Shown here piece by piece: positions 26,125 to 38,337 of a stretch of 64,000 nucleotides of DNA. Position 1 is the first letter of the stretch; every line of letters starts with the position of its first letter. Both the position numbers and the translations under genes were made by a program. The stretch is from Chloroflexota bacterium. GTDB taxonomy: Bacteria > Chloroflexota > Anaerolineae > Aggregatilineales > Phototrophicaceae. The DNA lies in the NCBI GenBank assembly GCA_011523515.1, contig WTGO01000118.1, positions 62,001-126,000 on the forward strand, read 5' to 3'. The notes below the pieces were generated by a model. The model did not search any database. It was not told where the DNA came from and saw nothing but the letters and a program-made list of their open reading frames with translations.

Positions 26125-27663
26125 TCAAGCGATGCTCACCATGCTGACCAGGTTGGTCGCCAAGGGGTAGAATATGCCGAAGACCAAGGTACCTGCCAGC
26201 GAGATATTGATCGCCCAGCGGACGTAGCGCGTCTCCAGCGCCGGAATTAGCTCGCCCTCACTGTCGCGCAAATACATGTTGACGACGACGCGAATGTAGT
26301 AATACGCGCTGACGACGCTCGTCAGGACGCCGACCACCGCCAGGCCAAAGAGTCCGGCTTGCACCGCGGCGGAGAAGATCATGAATTTGCCGACGAAGCC
26401 GGCGGTCAAGGGTACGCCGGTGAGGCTGAGCATGAATATCGTCATGGCCATGGCCATGAGCGGGCGCGACCGGGCCAGGCCGTTGAGGTCATCGATATTA
26501 CCACCGCTGCCGTCCACCTTTTCGATCGCCATGACCACAGCAAAGGCGCCGAGATTCGTGAACATGTAGGCCATCATATAGACGAGCGCGCCTTGGGTGG
26601 CCGCGTCGATGACCGCAGCGCTGCCGGCGGCCGCCACGGCCACCATGATGTAGCCAGCGTGCGCGATGGACGAGTAGGCCAGCATGCGCTTGAGATTACG
26701 CTGCGAGATGGCGACGAAGTTGCCCAGCACCAGTGTGAGTATGGCGATGAGGGTGGCGGTCGCCTGCCAGGCCGCCGCTTCCCCATCAGCCAGCACCAGG
26801 ACGGAGAGCCCTGTGATCAGGACGCGCAAAAGCGCTGCAAAGCCGCCGATCTTGGCGGTAACACTCATGAAAGCGGTGACGGGCGTGGGCGCGCCTTCGT
26901 AGACATCGGGCGTCCACATGTGGAAGGGCGCGACCGCAACTTTGAAACCCAAGCCCACGATTAGCAGAGCGGCGCCAACCAGCAAGTAGAAGGTTGCGGA
27001 TGACGTCGCGCCGACGATGCCGCCGGCTGCCGCGAAAATCTGCGGGATGCTGGTGGCGCCGGTAGCGCCGTATACCAGCGCCGCGCCGAAGACAAGGAAA
27101 GCGCTGGAGAAGGCGCCCAGGATGAAGTATTTCATGCCGCTTTCTTCAGATTTGAGCGCCAGGTCGCTGCCGTCGTTCTTGATGGAGCGGAAGGCAGCCA
27201 GGATATACAGCGGAATGCTCAGCAATTCGAGCGCCACGAAGACGATGATCAGGTCGTTGGCGCCGACCATGAACATGGCGCCCGCCGATGAAATCAGCGC
27301 CAGAATGTAATACTCCCCGCGGTGGATCTCAGCGCGGTTGAGGTAGTCCCAGCTCATCAAGACGGCGATCAGGGTCGCCACCAGGATGACCGCGTTGAGG
27401 AAGCCGGTGAAGGCATCGGCGACGAACATGCCATAAAGCGCGACTTGCTCGCCAGCAGCCGGCGAATATACAAATATGTTTGCCAGAAAGCTAAGGCCCA
27501 ATCCCAAGCCAGCCAAAATTGGCGTCCAATGCTGACGCTCCTCGCCGGCGAATAAATCCGCCAGGACCAGGAACAGGGTCCAGGCCAGCAGAAGGGTCGC
27601 GGGCAACGTGGAAGCCAGGTTGGATTGCGCGAGGAATTCCGCGATGGTCGGCGACTGAAACAT
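26125..27663 (-). CDS. nuoN: NADH-quinone oxidoreductase subunit N
   Basis: NuoN is one of the three antiporter-like, proton-pumping membrane subunits of complex I. The 512-residue product has about 14 helices. The conserved core is VAPFHMWTPDVYEGAPTPVTAF, with the preceding charged GFKVAV segment and the broken-helix region with KRMLAYSSIAHAGYIM. Its start lies 8 nt after the nuoM stop, so coupling is likely. It is the last nuo gene in the operon, in the standard order. Confidence 0.96.
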   Translation of the reverse strand: MFQSPTIAEFLAQSNLASTLPATLLLAWTLFLVLADLFAGEERQHWTPILAGLGLGLSFLANIFVYSPAAGEQVALYGMFVADAFTGFLNAVILVATLIAVLMSWDYLNRAEIHRGEYYILALISSAGAMFMVGANDLIIVFVALELLSIPLYILAAFRSIKNDGSDLALKSEESGMKYFILGAFSSAFLVFGAALVYGATGATSIPQIFAAAGGIVGATSSATFYLLVGAALLIVGLGFKVAVAPFHMWTPDVYEGAPTPVTAFMSVTAKIGGFAALLRVLITGLSVLVLADGEAAAWQATATLIAILTLVLGNFVAISQRNLKRMLAYSSIAHAGYIMVAVAAAGSAAVIDAATQGALVYMMAYMFTNLGAFAVVMAIEKVDGSGGNIDDLNGLARSRPLMAMAMTIFMLSLTGVPLTAGFVGKFMIFSAAVQAGLFGLAVVGVLTSVVSAYYYIRVVVNMYLRDSEGELIPALETRYVRWAINISLAGTLVFGIFYPLATNLVSMVSIA

Positions 27664-27671
27664 GTAAGCTC

Positions 27672-29279
27672 CTAGCGAACAAACATCGCTACAATGTTAT
27701 CCACGGAAACATCCAGCAGATTGAAGAAGACGATCGGTTGCAAGCCCATCCAAAAGATCATGATGATAATCGGGATATAGGCCGCCTTCTCGTACCAGGT
27801 CAGCGTGTAGCCCTCTTCGTTTGAGAGTGGATTCTTGAGCTCGCCCATGAATACATGCTGGAACATCTTCAGCAGGTAGACCGCGGCCAGGATGACGCCA
27901 AGGGTGGCGAAGAGCGTGAAAGCGAAGCCAAGGTAGTCGCTGCCCAGCGAGCCCAGCAAAATGGTAAATTCGCCGATGAAGCCGTTGAGACCGGGCAAGC
28001 CCATACTACTCAGCGAGATGACCAGGCTGATGGCGCCGAAGAGCGGCATCACCTTCCAGACGCCGCCGTAGCCCGTCATCTCCTTGGTGTGCCAGCGCTC
28101 GTAGAGCATGCCGACAATCAAGAAGAGGCCGCCGGTGCTGATGCCGTGGTTGACCATTTGCAGGGTCGCGCCTTGCAAGCCTTGCGCGTTCAGCGCGAAG
28201 ATACCTACGACGACAAAGCCGAGATGGCTAACGGAGGAGTAGGCCACCAGCTTCTTGACGTTGTCCTGCGCGTAGCTAACCCAGGCGCCGTAGATGATGC
28301 CGACCACACCCAGAAAAGCGATCGTCGGCGCCCAGGCCACGGTCGCCTCCGGGAAGAGATTCAGATTAAAACGCACAATGCCGTAGGTGCCCATCTTTAG
28401 CAGCACGCCGGCCAGGATCACCGAGCCTGCGGTGGGCGCCTGTACGTGCGCGTCGGGCAGCCAGCTGTGGAAGGGGAAGATCGGCACTTTGATGGCGAAG
28501 GCGACCAAGAAGCCCAGGAAGAGGAAACTCTCGACCGAGTTCAGCAGGAAGCCGGCGTCTTCGCCATCACCCTCCGGACCCAGCGCGTCCCAATAGGTGC
28601 CGTCACCGTCGAAGGTCTGCACCCGCTCGATGACACCGATGTCGCCGCCGGCGCTGTAGGTGCTGAAGGTTCCGGAGCGATTGCCGACGTAGAGAATCGC
28701 GATCAGCATCAGGATCGAGCCGGCCATGGTATAGAGGAAGAACTTGACCGCGGCGTAGATGCGATCTTCGGAGCCCCAGATGCCGATGAGGAAATACATC
28801 GGCACCAGCGTGACTTCCCAGAATACGTAGAAGATAATCAAGTCGTGAACGACGAAAACGCCAATCATCGACCACTCGAGCAGCATTAGGAAGATGTAGT
28901 AGAGCTTTTCGCGGCCACGCTCTTCAAAGATGTGGCTGCCGAAAGATCCCAGAATCGCAATCGGCATAATAAAAGTCGTCAAGAGGACCAGGAGCATGCT
29001 GATGCCGTCCACGCCGACAAAGTAGCTGACATTAATGACCGACTCGCCCAAGGTGACCTCGGCCCAGGTATTGCGCTGCACCATCTGCAGGTCGGCCGAA
29101 CTCGGGTCAAAGTTGATCCACATGAGCACGGAGGCGACAAAGGTTACGATGCTTGTCGCAAAAGCCACCCACTTCAAACTGCCCTTGTGCGTCTCGCCAT
29201 TCATGAAGAGCAGGATGGCAAGCCCGATGATGGGCAAGAATAAGGTGATTGTGGTAAGCGAGAGTCCAGTTACGTCCAT
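27672..29279 (-). CDS. nuoM: NADH-quinone oxidoreductase subunit M
   Basis: NuoM is an antiporter-like proton-pumping subunit of complex I. The 535-residue protein has the conserved glutamate helix region (LLEWSMIGVFVVHDLIIFYVFWE), PIFPFHSWLPDAHVQAPTAG, and the broken helix with KKLVAYSSVSHLGFVV. A polar loop of about 50 residues (around SGTFSTYSAGGDIGVIERVQ) before the PFHSWLPDA helix is longer and more acidic than in E. coli and, by the family topology, would face outward. It starts 15 nt after the nuoL stop. Confidence 0.96.
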   Translation of the reverse strand: MDVTGLSLTTITLFLPIIGLAILLFMNGETHKGSLKWVAFATSIVTFVASVLMWINFDPSSADLQMVQRNTWAEVTLGESVINVSYFVGVDGISMLLVLLTTFIMPIAILGSFGSHIFEERGREKLYYIFLMLLEWSMIGVFVVHDLIIFYVFWEVTLVPMYFLIGIWGSEDRIYAAVKFFLYTMAGSILMLIAILYVGNRSGTFSTYSAGGDIGVIERVQTFDGDGTYWDALGPEGDGEDAGFLLNSVESFLFLGFLVAFAIKVPIFPFHSWLPDAHVQAPTAGSVILAGVLLKMGTYGIVRFNLNLFPEATVAWAPTIAFLGVVGIIYGAWVSYAQDNVKKLVAYSSVSHLGFVVVGIFALNAQGLQGATLQMVNHGISTGGLFLIVGMLYERWHTKEMTGYGGVWKVMPLFGAISLVISLSSMGLPGLNGFIGEFTILLGSLGSDYLGFAFTLFATLGVILAAVYLLKMFQHVFMGELKNPLSNEEGYTLTWYEKAAYIPIIIMIFWMGLQPIVFFNLLDVSVDNIVAMFVR

Positions 29280-29294
29280 GGGCCAGTGTTCTCC

Positions 29295-31796
<2,502 letters not shown>

Positions 31797-31825
31797 TAGC
31801 TGGCGCCTCTTCCGACGGCAATAGG

Positions 31826-32134
31826 CTAACCGTGCATTTGCTGCAGGTCGTCGATATTGATGCTTTGACGTTCGCGGAAAATATTCACGATCAGCGCCAA
31901 GCCGATCGCGACTTCAGCCGCGGCCACGGTCATGACAAAAAAGACAAAGATGTGGCCGTTGACCTGGCCCCATTCGCGCGCAAACGCCACCAGCGCCAGA
32001 TTGGCCGAATTCAGCATCAACTCCACAGACATGAAGAGCAAGATGGCGTTGCGGCGCATGAGCACGCCCAGCGCGCCCATTAAGAATAGCACCATGCTGA
32101 GTACGATATACGGCTCGGCGCCGATTGGGTTCAT
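31826..32134 (-). CDS. nuoK: NADH-quinone oxidoreductase subunit K
   Basis: NuoK is a three-helix membrane subunit in the proton path of complex I. The 102-residue product matches the usual length and has the conserved [21 protein letters not shown] with the key membrane glutamate, and a second in [12 protein letters not shown]. The start is ATG 32134 ([14 protein letters not shown]), with GGAGAGAG 6 nt upstream; an upstream in-frame GTG at 32161 would overlap nuoJ and adds no conserved sequence. It sits between nuoJ and nuoL. Confidence 0.95.
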   Translation of the reverse strand: MNPIGAEPYIVLSMVLFLMGALGVLMRRNAILLFMSVELMLNSANLALVAFAREWGQVNGHIFVFFVMTVAAAEVAIGLALIVNIFRERQSINIDDLQQMHG

Positions 32135-32153
32135 TGTTCGCTCTCTCCTGCGG

Positions 32154-33542
32154 TTATTCACCGGCCGGATCGTCGGCGCCGCCGGTCAACTTGGCGCGGT
32201 AGTCGCCGCTCAAAACATTGGAGCCGGTTTGCTGCGAGATTACACTGACCAGCGGACGATTCACTCGTCTGCGCCGATTGATGCGCCGCCGTTCGGCTTG
32301 CGCCAGAGCGTCAGGCCGCGCCAGAACAATTACGCCGATCAGCGCCACCAGCAGCAGCATGCCGACCAGCATCACCGGCAGCACGTATTCAATGAACAAC
32401 ACCTGCCCGACTGACTCGGGGCTGCCAAATGCCGGCGCGCCGATGGCGTTGAAGACCGCGGCGCGGTAGCTGTGCTGGCTGCCCGGCACGCCCGGTTCAC
32501 GCACCAGTACGCGCGTTTCGATCAAGCCGCGCTCGGCAGGATAATCAGCCAGCGTCCGCAGGATATTCTGGTCTTCGTCCACGAAGGCCAGATTGTAGGT
32601 TCCAGCTTCCAGCTCAAGGCCGACATGCGCGCCGACGGGCAGCTGTTCAATGAGGACGCGATGCGGAATTAGCGAGCCGCAAGCGCTGTCGTCGCAGAGT
32701 GTGCCCCGCGTCGTGTACTGACCGACATCTACCAATGAGACTTGCTTGTCCGTCACCGCGTTAATCAACGAAAGTCGCATTTTGCCAACAGCCGGCGCGT
32801 TGATGTCATCTTCGAGCACGGCGACATCAACCATGCCCTCGGCATTTTCGTAGAACAGGACTGAGTGAGCCGATTCCGGCGCCAGCGCAAGCGATGCCGA
32901 ATATATTGGCGCAGACTCAAAGTCGCCAGCGCCAACGCCGACGATGAAGGTATAGTCGCCCGCCGCCACTTCAACGTACTCTTGTGCAGCCTCGCGACCG
33001 TAATCGTAAATCATACCCTCCAGGCGCAGGTCTTCTGTCGCCTCAGAAACCGGATCGAGCAGGACGTTGCCGCGAACGGTGTCTTCCAGGGTCATCGCGC
33101 GGCCCATGTCCATCACGGTAAAGGTTTGCGCTTCGCCGCCCGGGATAGCGTTAATCACGCGAATCCGCGCCTGCGCATCCGGCTGCTCCACAGGTTCGTC
33201 CGTCAACATATTCGAGGCCAGGGGAAAGGCGAATATCATCAACAGCAAGATGGCGACGCCTGTGCCGACGAAACCCAGCCAGCGCATCCGACCGGAGGTA
33301 TCGGTGGTCGTTTCCGCGCCCAGCAGCATGATGACGAAGAGGAAAAGCACCATGATGGCGCCGGTATACACAGTGACCTGCACCATAGCCAGAAAGGGCG
33401 CGTCCAGCATCAAGTACAGGAAAGCAACGCAGCCGAAATTAACGATGAGGAAGAGGGCGCTATGTACTGCGTTTTGCCGCGTCAGCATCATGCCGGCCGC
33501 CAGGACCGCCACAAAACTCACGACCAGAAACAACCATTCCAT
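32154..33542 (-). CDS. nuoJ: NADH-quinone oxidoreductase subunit J with large inserted beta domains
   Basis: NuoJ is a five-helix subunit linking the quinone site to the proton channels, normally about 165-200 residues; this one is 462. Helices 1-4 (residues 3-109) are normal, including [20 protein letters not shown] and [20 protein letters not shown]. Helix 5 with its canonical lead-in ([18 protein letters not shown]) is at 373-408. Between them, about residues 112-366, is a hydrophilic insert. It looks like two related beta domains, opening [19 protein letters not shown] and [20 protein letters not shown] and each containing an aGdYtf/aGtYnl turn, similar to DUF4397. The second holds CDDSAC. 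The Arg-rich tail after helix 5 implies the insert faces outward. Confidence 0.93.
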   Translation of the reverse strand: MEWLFLVVSFVAVLAAGMMLTRQNAVHSALFLIVNFGCVAFLYLMLDAPFLAMVQVTVYTGAIMVLFLFVIMLLGAETTTDTSGRMRWLGFVGTGVAILLLMIFAFPLASNMLTDEPVEQPDAQARIRVINAIPGGEAQTFTVMDMGRAMTLEDTVRGNVLLDPVSEATEDLRLEGMIYDYGREAAQEYVEVAAGDYTFIVGVGAGDFESAPIYSASLALAPESAHSVLFYENAEGMVDVAVLEDDINAPAVGKMRLSLINAVTDKQVSLVDVGQYTTRGTLCDDSACGSLIPHRVLIEQLPVGAHVGLELEAGTYNLAFVDEDQNILRTLADYPAERGLIETRVLVREPGVPGSQHSYRAAVFNAIGAPAFGSPESVGQVLFIEYVLPVMLVGMLLLVALIGVIVLARPDALAQAERRRINRRRRVNRPLVSVISQQTGSNVLSGDYRAKLTGGADDPAGE

Positions 33543-33638
33543 ACGAGCTATTTCCCAGGATAAATGCGTTTGCGCACTTTAGCACAAATGAATTCGCCGT
33601 ACAATTTGCAATACCCGCGCAGCCAGTCAATCCGCCCG

Positions 33639-34133
33639 CTACGATGGATCTTCCATATCCGGGATGGACCGGTCGAATGCGCCCGGTTTGACCTGCTGTG
33701 GCGTGGCCGGCGCGCCCGCCTGCGGCGGATCAATCAGCATGTCTTTTACATAAATGGCATCGCGGCGGTCGGTGAATGACATCTGATGTTCGTGACCAAG
33801 CTGGATGGCTTCGGTCGGGCAAGCGTCTTCGCAATAGCCGCAGAAAATGCAGCGCAGCATATTGATTTCGTAGGTCTTCGCATAACGCTCGCCGGGGCTG
33901 TAACGTTCTTCGTCGGTATTCTCCGCCGCTTCGACCCAGATGGCATCGGCCGGGCAAGCCGCTGCGCAGAGCGAACAGCCGATGCATTTCTCCAAGCCGT
34001 CCTCATAGCGGCGCAGATGGTGCCGCCCTTTGTATCGATCATGGAATTTCTGCACCTGTTCCGGATACTGCACCGTAACAGCGTCGTCCATCAGGTGCTT
34101 CAGAGTGGTGGCGAAACCTTTGACTACGTTCAT
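33639..34133 (-). CDS. nuoI: NADH-quinone oxidoreductase subunit I
   Basis: NuoI carries the two [4Fe-4S] clusters N6a and N6b that pass electrons toward the N2 cluster of NuoB. Both motifs are complete: CIGCSLCAAACP and CIFCGYCEDACP. The 164-residue length is normal. The start is ATG 34133 (MNVVKGFATTLKHLMDD), with GAGGG upstream; the open frame continues 84 codons further but overlaps nuoH and is not conserved in character. Gene order nuoH-nuoI-nuoJ is standard. Confidence 0.96.
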   Translation of the reverse strand: MNVVKGFATTLKHLMDDAVTVQYPEQVQKFHDRYKGRHHLRRYEDGLEKCIGCSLCAAACPADAIWVEAAENTDEERYSPGERYAKTYEINMLRCIFCGYCEDACPTEAIQLGHEHQMSFTDRRDAIYVKDMLIDPPQAGAPATPQQVKPGAFDRSIPDMEDPS

Positions 34134-34185
34134 CCTGTGAACCCTCTTGCTCTTATGTCCGTTGAACAAAACTTTCGTCGATCGG

Positions 34186-35754
34186 CTACTCGCCGGCGCG
34201 CTTGAGCGCAGTCTCCCCGCTTTCGAGCATTCGATCTTCTTCGGGTGTGCGCCCGAAGCTGGCCAAGCCTTCCAGCGCGCGCACCTGGAAGCGGATATGC
34301 GCCAGCGGGATAGCGATGAGCATGCCGACCAGATGCACCAGCGCCCAGCCCAGGCCGCGCCGCTCGCCGGTATAAGCCGGGTCATCTTCCAGCGGGATGG
34401 CCTCTTCGCTGTCTCGCTCGCGACTGATGCGGCGCAGCGCCCAGGCGCCCAAGGCCAGCACCAGAACGAAGACGATTCCCGATACCAACGTATAAGCCGA
34501 CCCGCCCATGGAATCGCCCACGACCAGCGCCACCGCCGTCCAGGCCACCGCCAGCAGCGCCAGCGGAATCATCACTTTCCAGCCGAACATCATCAGCCGG
34601 TCGTAGCGGATGCGCGGCAGCGTAGCGCGAATCCAGATCATGCCGCATAGCACCAGTACGACTTTGAGTATGAATATGACCGGCGCCAGAATGGGCAAGC
34701 CATCCATCGGCCACAGGTGATACCCGCCGAAGAAAACCGCCACCGCCACCAGGCTCACGGCGATCATGCCCAGATACTCCGCCATCATAAACAGCGCGAA
34801 TTTCATGCCGCTGTATTCGGTCATATAGCCCTGCGTCAATTCCTGCTCGGCTTCGGTCAAGTCGAAAGGCGCGCGATTGGTTTCGGCTAGAAGCGCCAGG
34901 ATGAGCACAGCGGCCGCCAGCGGATTCTGAAACACGAACCAATCCCAGATATTGCGCTGGGCGTCAATGATATCGCCAATCGCCATGCTGCCGACGATCA
35001 TGACCGGCACTGCCAGCGTCAGCGCAAAGCTGAGCTCGTAACTGATCATCTGGGCCGAGGCGCGCAGCGCGCCCAACATGGCGTACTTGTTGTCGCTGGA
35101 CCAGCCAGCCAGCACGACGCCATAGGTGGCGATGCTGGTGATCGCGATAACCCAGAGGACGCCGACATTGGAATCAATCAAGCCTTGAGGCACTTGAAAC
35201 CAGACATCGCCCAGCGACGGCGCGAACCAAGGCAGTACCAGGTCCGGTCCCATCGGTATCACGGCAGCGATCATCAGAATGGGAATCACTTTGATCATGG
35301 GCGCCAGGCGGAATACCCACTTGTCGGCGCCGGCCGGCATCAAGTCTTCTTTGAACACCAGCTTGACGCCATCGGCCGCCGGCTGCATGAAGCCCATGGG
35401 ACCAACACGATTCGGCCCGACGCGGTGCTGTAAGAAAGCCAGCAGCCGCCGCTCCAGCAGAGTAGAGTACGCGAAACCGGTCACGATGACGAAGGCGAAG
35501 CCGGCAGCAAAGATGATCGGCCACAATGCCGTGCAGCCCGCGTCATCCGCGCATTGCACGACGTTGATCACGCGCGCTTCCGGGTTGAGCAGCAGCCCGA
35601 TGGCGCCTTCGCGACCGTTGAGATTGCCGGCGTCGTCGAAACCGATCCAGGCCGCGATCGCGCCTAAATTGGCGATCACCAGCACCAGGACTACGATAGT
35701 TCCGATCAAGCCGATTAGGGCTGCACCAATGCCGATCTTTAGATTTCGGCTCAT
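34186..35754 (-). CDS. nuoH: NADH-quinone oxidoreductase subunit H with C-terminal extension
   Basis: NuoH holds the quinone-binding cavity of complex I. Conserved stretches are LLERRLLAFLQHRVGPNRVG, GVKLVFKEDL and AETNRAPFDLTEAEQELTQG, followed by the EYSGMKFALFMMAEY helix. At 522 residues it is over 100 longer than usual. Two regions account for this. One is a short N-terminal loop with two cysteines (VVQCADDAGCTALW). The other is a C-terminal extension after the eighth helix, with one or two additional hydrophobic segments (LVSGIVFVLVLALGAWAL; GWALVHLVGMLIAIPLAHI) and a charged tail. It lies between nuoG and nuoI. Confidence 0.95.
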   Translation of the reverse strand: MSRNLKIGIGAALIGLIGTIVVLVLVIANLGAIAAWIGFDDAGNLNGREGAIGLLLNPEARVINVVQCADDAGCTALWPIIFAAGFAFVIVTGFAYSTLLERRLLAFLQHRVGPNRVGPMGFMQPAADGVKLVFKEDLMPAGADKWVFRLAPMIKVIPILMIAAVIPMGPDLVLPWFAPSLGDVWFQVPQGLIDSNVGVLWVIAITSIATYGVVLAGWSSDNKYAMLGALRASAQMISYELSFALTLAVPVMIVGSMAIGDIIDAQRNIWDWFVFQNPLAAAVLILALLAETNRAPFDLTEAEQELTQGYMTEYSGMKFALFMMAEYLGMIAVSLVAVAVFFGGYHLWPMDGLPILAPVIFILKVVLVLCGMIWIRATLPRIRYDRLMMFGWKVMIPLALLAVAWTAVALVVGDSMGGSAYTLVSGIVFVLVLALGAWALRRISRERDSEEAIPLEDDPAYTGERRGLGWALVHLVGMLIAIPLAHIRFQVRALEGLASFGRTPEEDRMLESGETALKRAGE

Positions 35755-35772
35755 ACGCTAAGTCCTCTTGTA

Positions 35773-38307
35773 TCAGTCCGCGGCGGCAACCGCTGCCGAG
35801 ACCCGGCTAACGGCCCCGCTAGTTATCGTCAACGGGACAGCCGCGTCGGTCATGTGTCGCGGCAGGGCCACGGCGCCGGCTGCAATCTCGTCGCTAATGG
35901 AGGCGCGTACCCGCAGGGTTGCTTCGCCCGCTTGTATCTCAATGACATCGCCATGAATGATTCCCAGCGCTTGCGCGTCGGCGGAATTCAGAGTCGCGTA
36001 AGCCGCCAGGATTCGCGGCTCCATCAGCAGCGACGGGCGGAAATTGCGCTGACGATTGTACAGCCGCGTCACCGGCATAATCAACAATTCGCCTTCAGCG
36101 GCGGAGATGCCGTCCGGATCGCCGATTGCAAGCGGCTTGAGCGTCTTCTTGCCATCCGCGAGCGACGGGATCTGGATCCCGAGCCCGCCTTCATTGGAGT
36201 AGGCGGTGCCGCCGTAATACTGGTCGCGGCCGCCGACATCCGGGAATTGCCGCTTCACCTGCCCCAGCGCCTGATAGCGCATGCCTTCAAAGACGGCGAC
36301 ATTCTTACCCAGTTCCAGCATGACAGCCGCCGCGGAAGGTTTGAGGTGGCTCATGCCCATAGCCTGGCGCAAGCTGCCAAAGAGCTTCCAGGCGGGCAGG
36401 GCTTGCCTCAGCGGTCCCTGCGCGGTGTAGAAGCGCTGCACGCGCCGCTCGCCATTGACAAAGCTGCCATCGCGCTCGGCGAAGGTCTGTATGGGCAGGA
36501 CGTATTCCGCCAGCTCCGATATGCCGTCATCAAAGAAATTGGCGTAGATGACAGTCTCGACTTCGCTGAGCCAGGTTCGCGCCGCCGGGTCATCATCCAG
36601 CAGCTCGGCTTGCGCCACGATCAGCACCTTGGGCGGTTTGGCGGCGATGTCCAGGCTGGCCGCCGGCGAATAACCCAGGTAGTGCAGCCCCATGCCATTG
36701 GCGCCGGGGATGGGCGAGAGCAGACCGTTGTTGGGCCGCCCGACGTGCCCGCTTTCGATGAGGAAGTTGGCCGCCGCCTGCGCCAGCGCCGCGCTGCCTT
36801 CGAGCGTGAGTCCTTCAGCGCCGGCAACGATGACCAGATTCTGCGCCTGGCTCAGCCGCGCGGCGATCGACTCGTGCGTTGTCGCCAGGTCGCGCATGAC
36901 GGCAACCGCCTCGCCGGCGCCATAGCGGATGGCATCGCCTTCGACAACTTTGTCATTGCGCGCGCCTTGCAAGGCGAAGTCTTCCAGCCTCGTATCGCGC
37001 GCATTGGCCACGACCAGGTAGGCGCCGCGGTCTTGCGCTTGTTTCAAGCGAAGCCGCCAGATTGGGACTTCTTCTTCCAGATCGCTGGCGATCACCAGGA
37101 TGGCGTCGCCCTTGCCCAGCTGGCCCAGGTTGGCGCCGAAGCCGACGCCGGCCCGCGCGACCGAATCCGCGCCACCGTGAGTCGGCGGCCAGGCGCCCAG
37201 CCGGCTGCCCCCGAGGCCTTCCATCAGCCGGCGCAATTCCCAAAGGTCTTCGTTGGTCATGCCGCTGCCGGCGATGGCCGCTACATCGCCGTCGGCGCTG
37301 CGCAGCACTTCGGCGATATCGGCCAGAGTGGTCTCCCAAGACGAGTCGCGGAGTGAGTCACCGCTGCGCATTTGCGGCGATTGCAAGCGGTCGGCGCTGC
37401 GCGTGAAGTGATGGCCGAAGCGAGTCTTGTCGCTGATCCAGATTTCGTTTACCTGCTCGTTCTGACGCGGCATGACCCGCTTGATCATGGCGCGGCCGTC
37501 GAAGTCGCGATCCAGGCGCATGCTCAAACTGATGTTCTCGCCGGCCGCGTCCCAAGGCGAGATGCTGGGCACTTCGTTCAGCTCCCAGGGCCGCGCGCCG
37601 AAGCGGAAGTCAGCTGTGGTCAGCGCGCCAACCGGGCAAATGTCAGTGGTATTGCCGCTGAAATAAGTATCAAATCCGGGGTCGGAATTGGTAATAATCT
37701 GCAAGCGGCGACCGCGTTCGTGGAAAGCCAGCACATCGTCGCCGACAATCTCGTCCTGGAAGCGCACACAGCGAGCGCATTGAATGCAGCGCTCTTGATC
37801 CAGAAAGATCAAGTCACCCAGCGGGTAGTGCTTCTCCAGAAGCTGCTTGTCTTCAAAATACATGCGCGAGGACTGCGGGCCGTGACGCATGGTCAGGTTT
37901 TGCAGCGGGCATTCGCCGCCCTTGTCACAGATGGGGCAGTCCAGTGGGTGACTGCTGAGCAAAAATTCCAGTACGTCGTTGCGCGCGTCGATCACTTCCT
38001 GCGTCTCAGTTTTGATATGCATTCCGTCGCTGACGACGGTTGTGCAGGCCGTTTGCAGCTTGGGGAAGTAGCGAATCTGCGGCGTGCCGTCGTCGTTGAG
38101 CATGACTTCACCAGTGGCGCGATCTCTGGCCGGCGCGCCCAACTCGACCAGGCACATGCGGCACATGCCCACCGGCTCCATCTTGGGGTGATAACAGAAG
38201 ACGGGGATATCATTGCCGGCGTGCCACTTGGCGGCGTCGACAAGATTGGACCCGGCCGTTACTTCAAATTCATCGCCGTCGATGTTGATCTTCACCGTAT
38301 CGGACAT
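35773..38307 (-). CDS. nuoG: NADH-quinone oxidoreductase subunit G
   Basis: NuoG is the large iron-sulphur subunit of the peripheral arm. The N-terminal ferredoxin-like part has CYHPKMEPVGMCRMC with a later TAC for N1b, and HPLDCPICDKGGEC for N5. CIQCARC with DICPVG is for N4. The cysteines of the extra N7 cluster seen in E. coli and Thermus are absent (SISPWDAAGENISLSMR at that place). The rest is a molybdopterin-oxidoreductase-like domain ending in an aspartate-decarboxylase-like barrel. The 844-residue length is normal. GGAGG precedes the ATG. A TPR-like gene separates it from nuoF. Confidence 0.96.
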   Translation of the reverse strand: MSDTVKINIDGDEFEVTAGSNLVDAAKWHAGNDIPVFCYHPKMEPVGMCRMCLVELGAPARDRATGEVMLNDDGTPQIRYFPKLQTACTTVVSDGMHIKTETQEVIDARNDVLEFLLSSHPLDCPICDKGGECPLQNLTMRHGPQSSRMYFEDKQLLEKHYPLGDLIFLDQERCIQCARCVRFQDEIVGDDVLAFHERGRRLQIITNSDPGFDTYFSGNTTDICPVGALTTADFRFGARPWELNEVPSISPWDAAGENISLSMRLDRDFDGRAMIKRVMPRQNEQVNEIWISDKTRFGHHFTRSADRLQSPQMRSGDSLRDSSWETTLADIAEVLRSADGDVAAIAGSGMTNEDLWELRRLMEGLGGSRLGAWPPTHGGADSVARAGVGFGANLGQLGKGDAILVIASDLEEEVPIWRLRLKQAQDRGAYLVVANARDTRLEDFALQGARNDKVVEGDAIRYGAGEAVAVMRDLATTHESIAARLSQAQNLVIVAGAEGLTLEGSAALAQAAANFLIESGHVGRPNNGLLSPIPGANGMGLHYLGYSPAASLDIAAKPPKVLIVAQAELLDDDPAARTWLSEVETVIYANFFDDGISELAEYVLPIQTFAERDGSFVNGERRVQRFYTAQGPLRQALPAWKLFGSLRQAMGMSHLKPSAAAVMLELGKNVAVFEGMRYQALGQVKRQFPDVGGRDQYYGGTAYSNEGGLGIQIPSLADGKKTLKPLAIGDPDGISAAEGELLIMPVTRLYNRQRNFRPSLLMEPRILAAYATLNSADAQALGIIHGDVIEIQAGEATLRVRASISDEIAAGAVALPRHMTDAAVPLTITSGAVSRVSAAVAAAD

Positions 38308-38337
38308 TCACGCCTCCGCATATCAACCACAAGCGCC

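Noticed and set aside
34134-34385. N-terminal extension of nuoI by 84 codons
   Set aside because: It overlaps nuoH in another frame and has no family similarity; NuoI starts at MNVVKGF.
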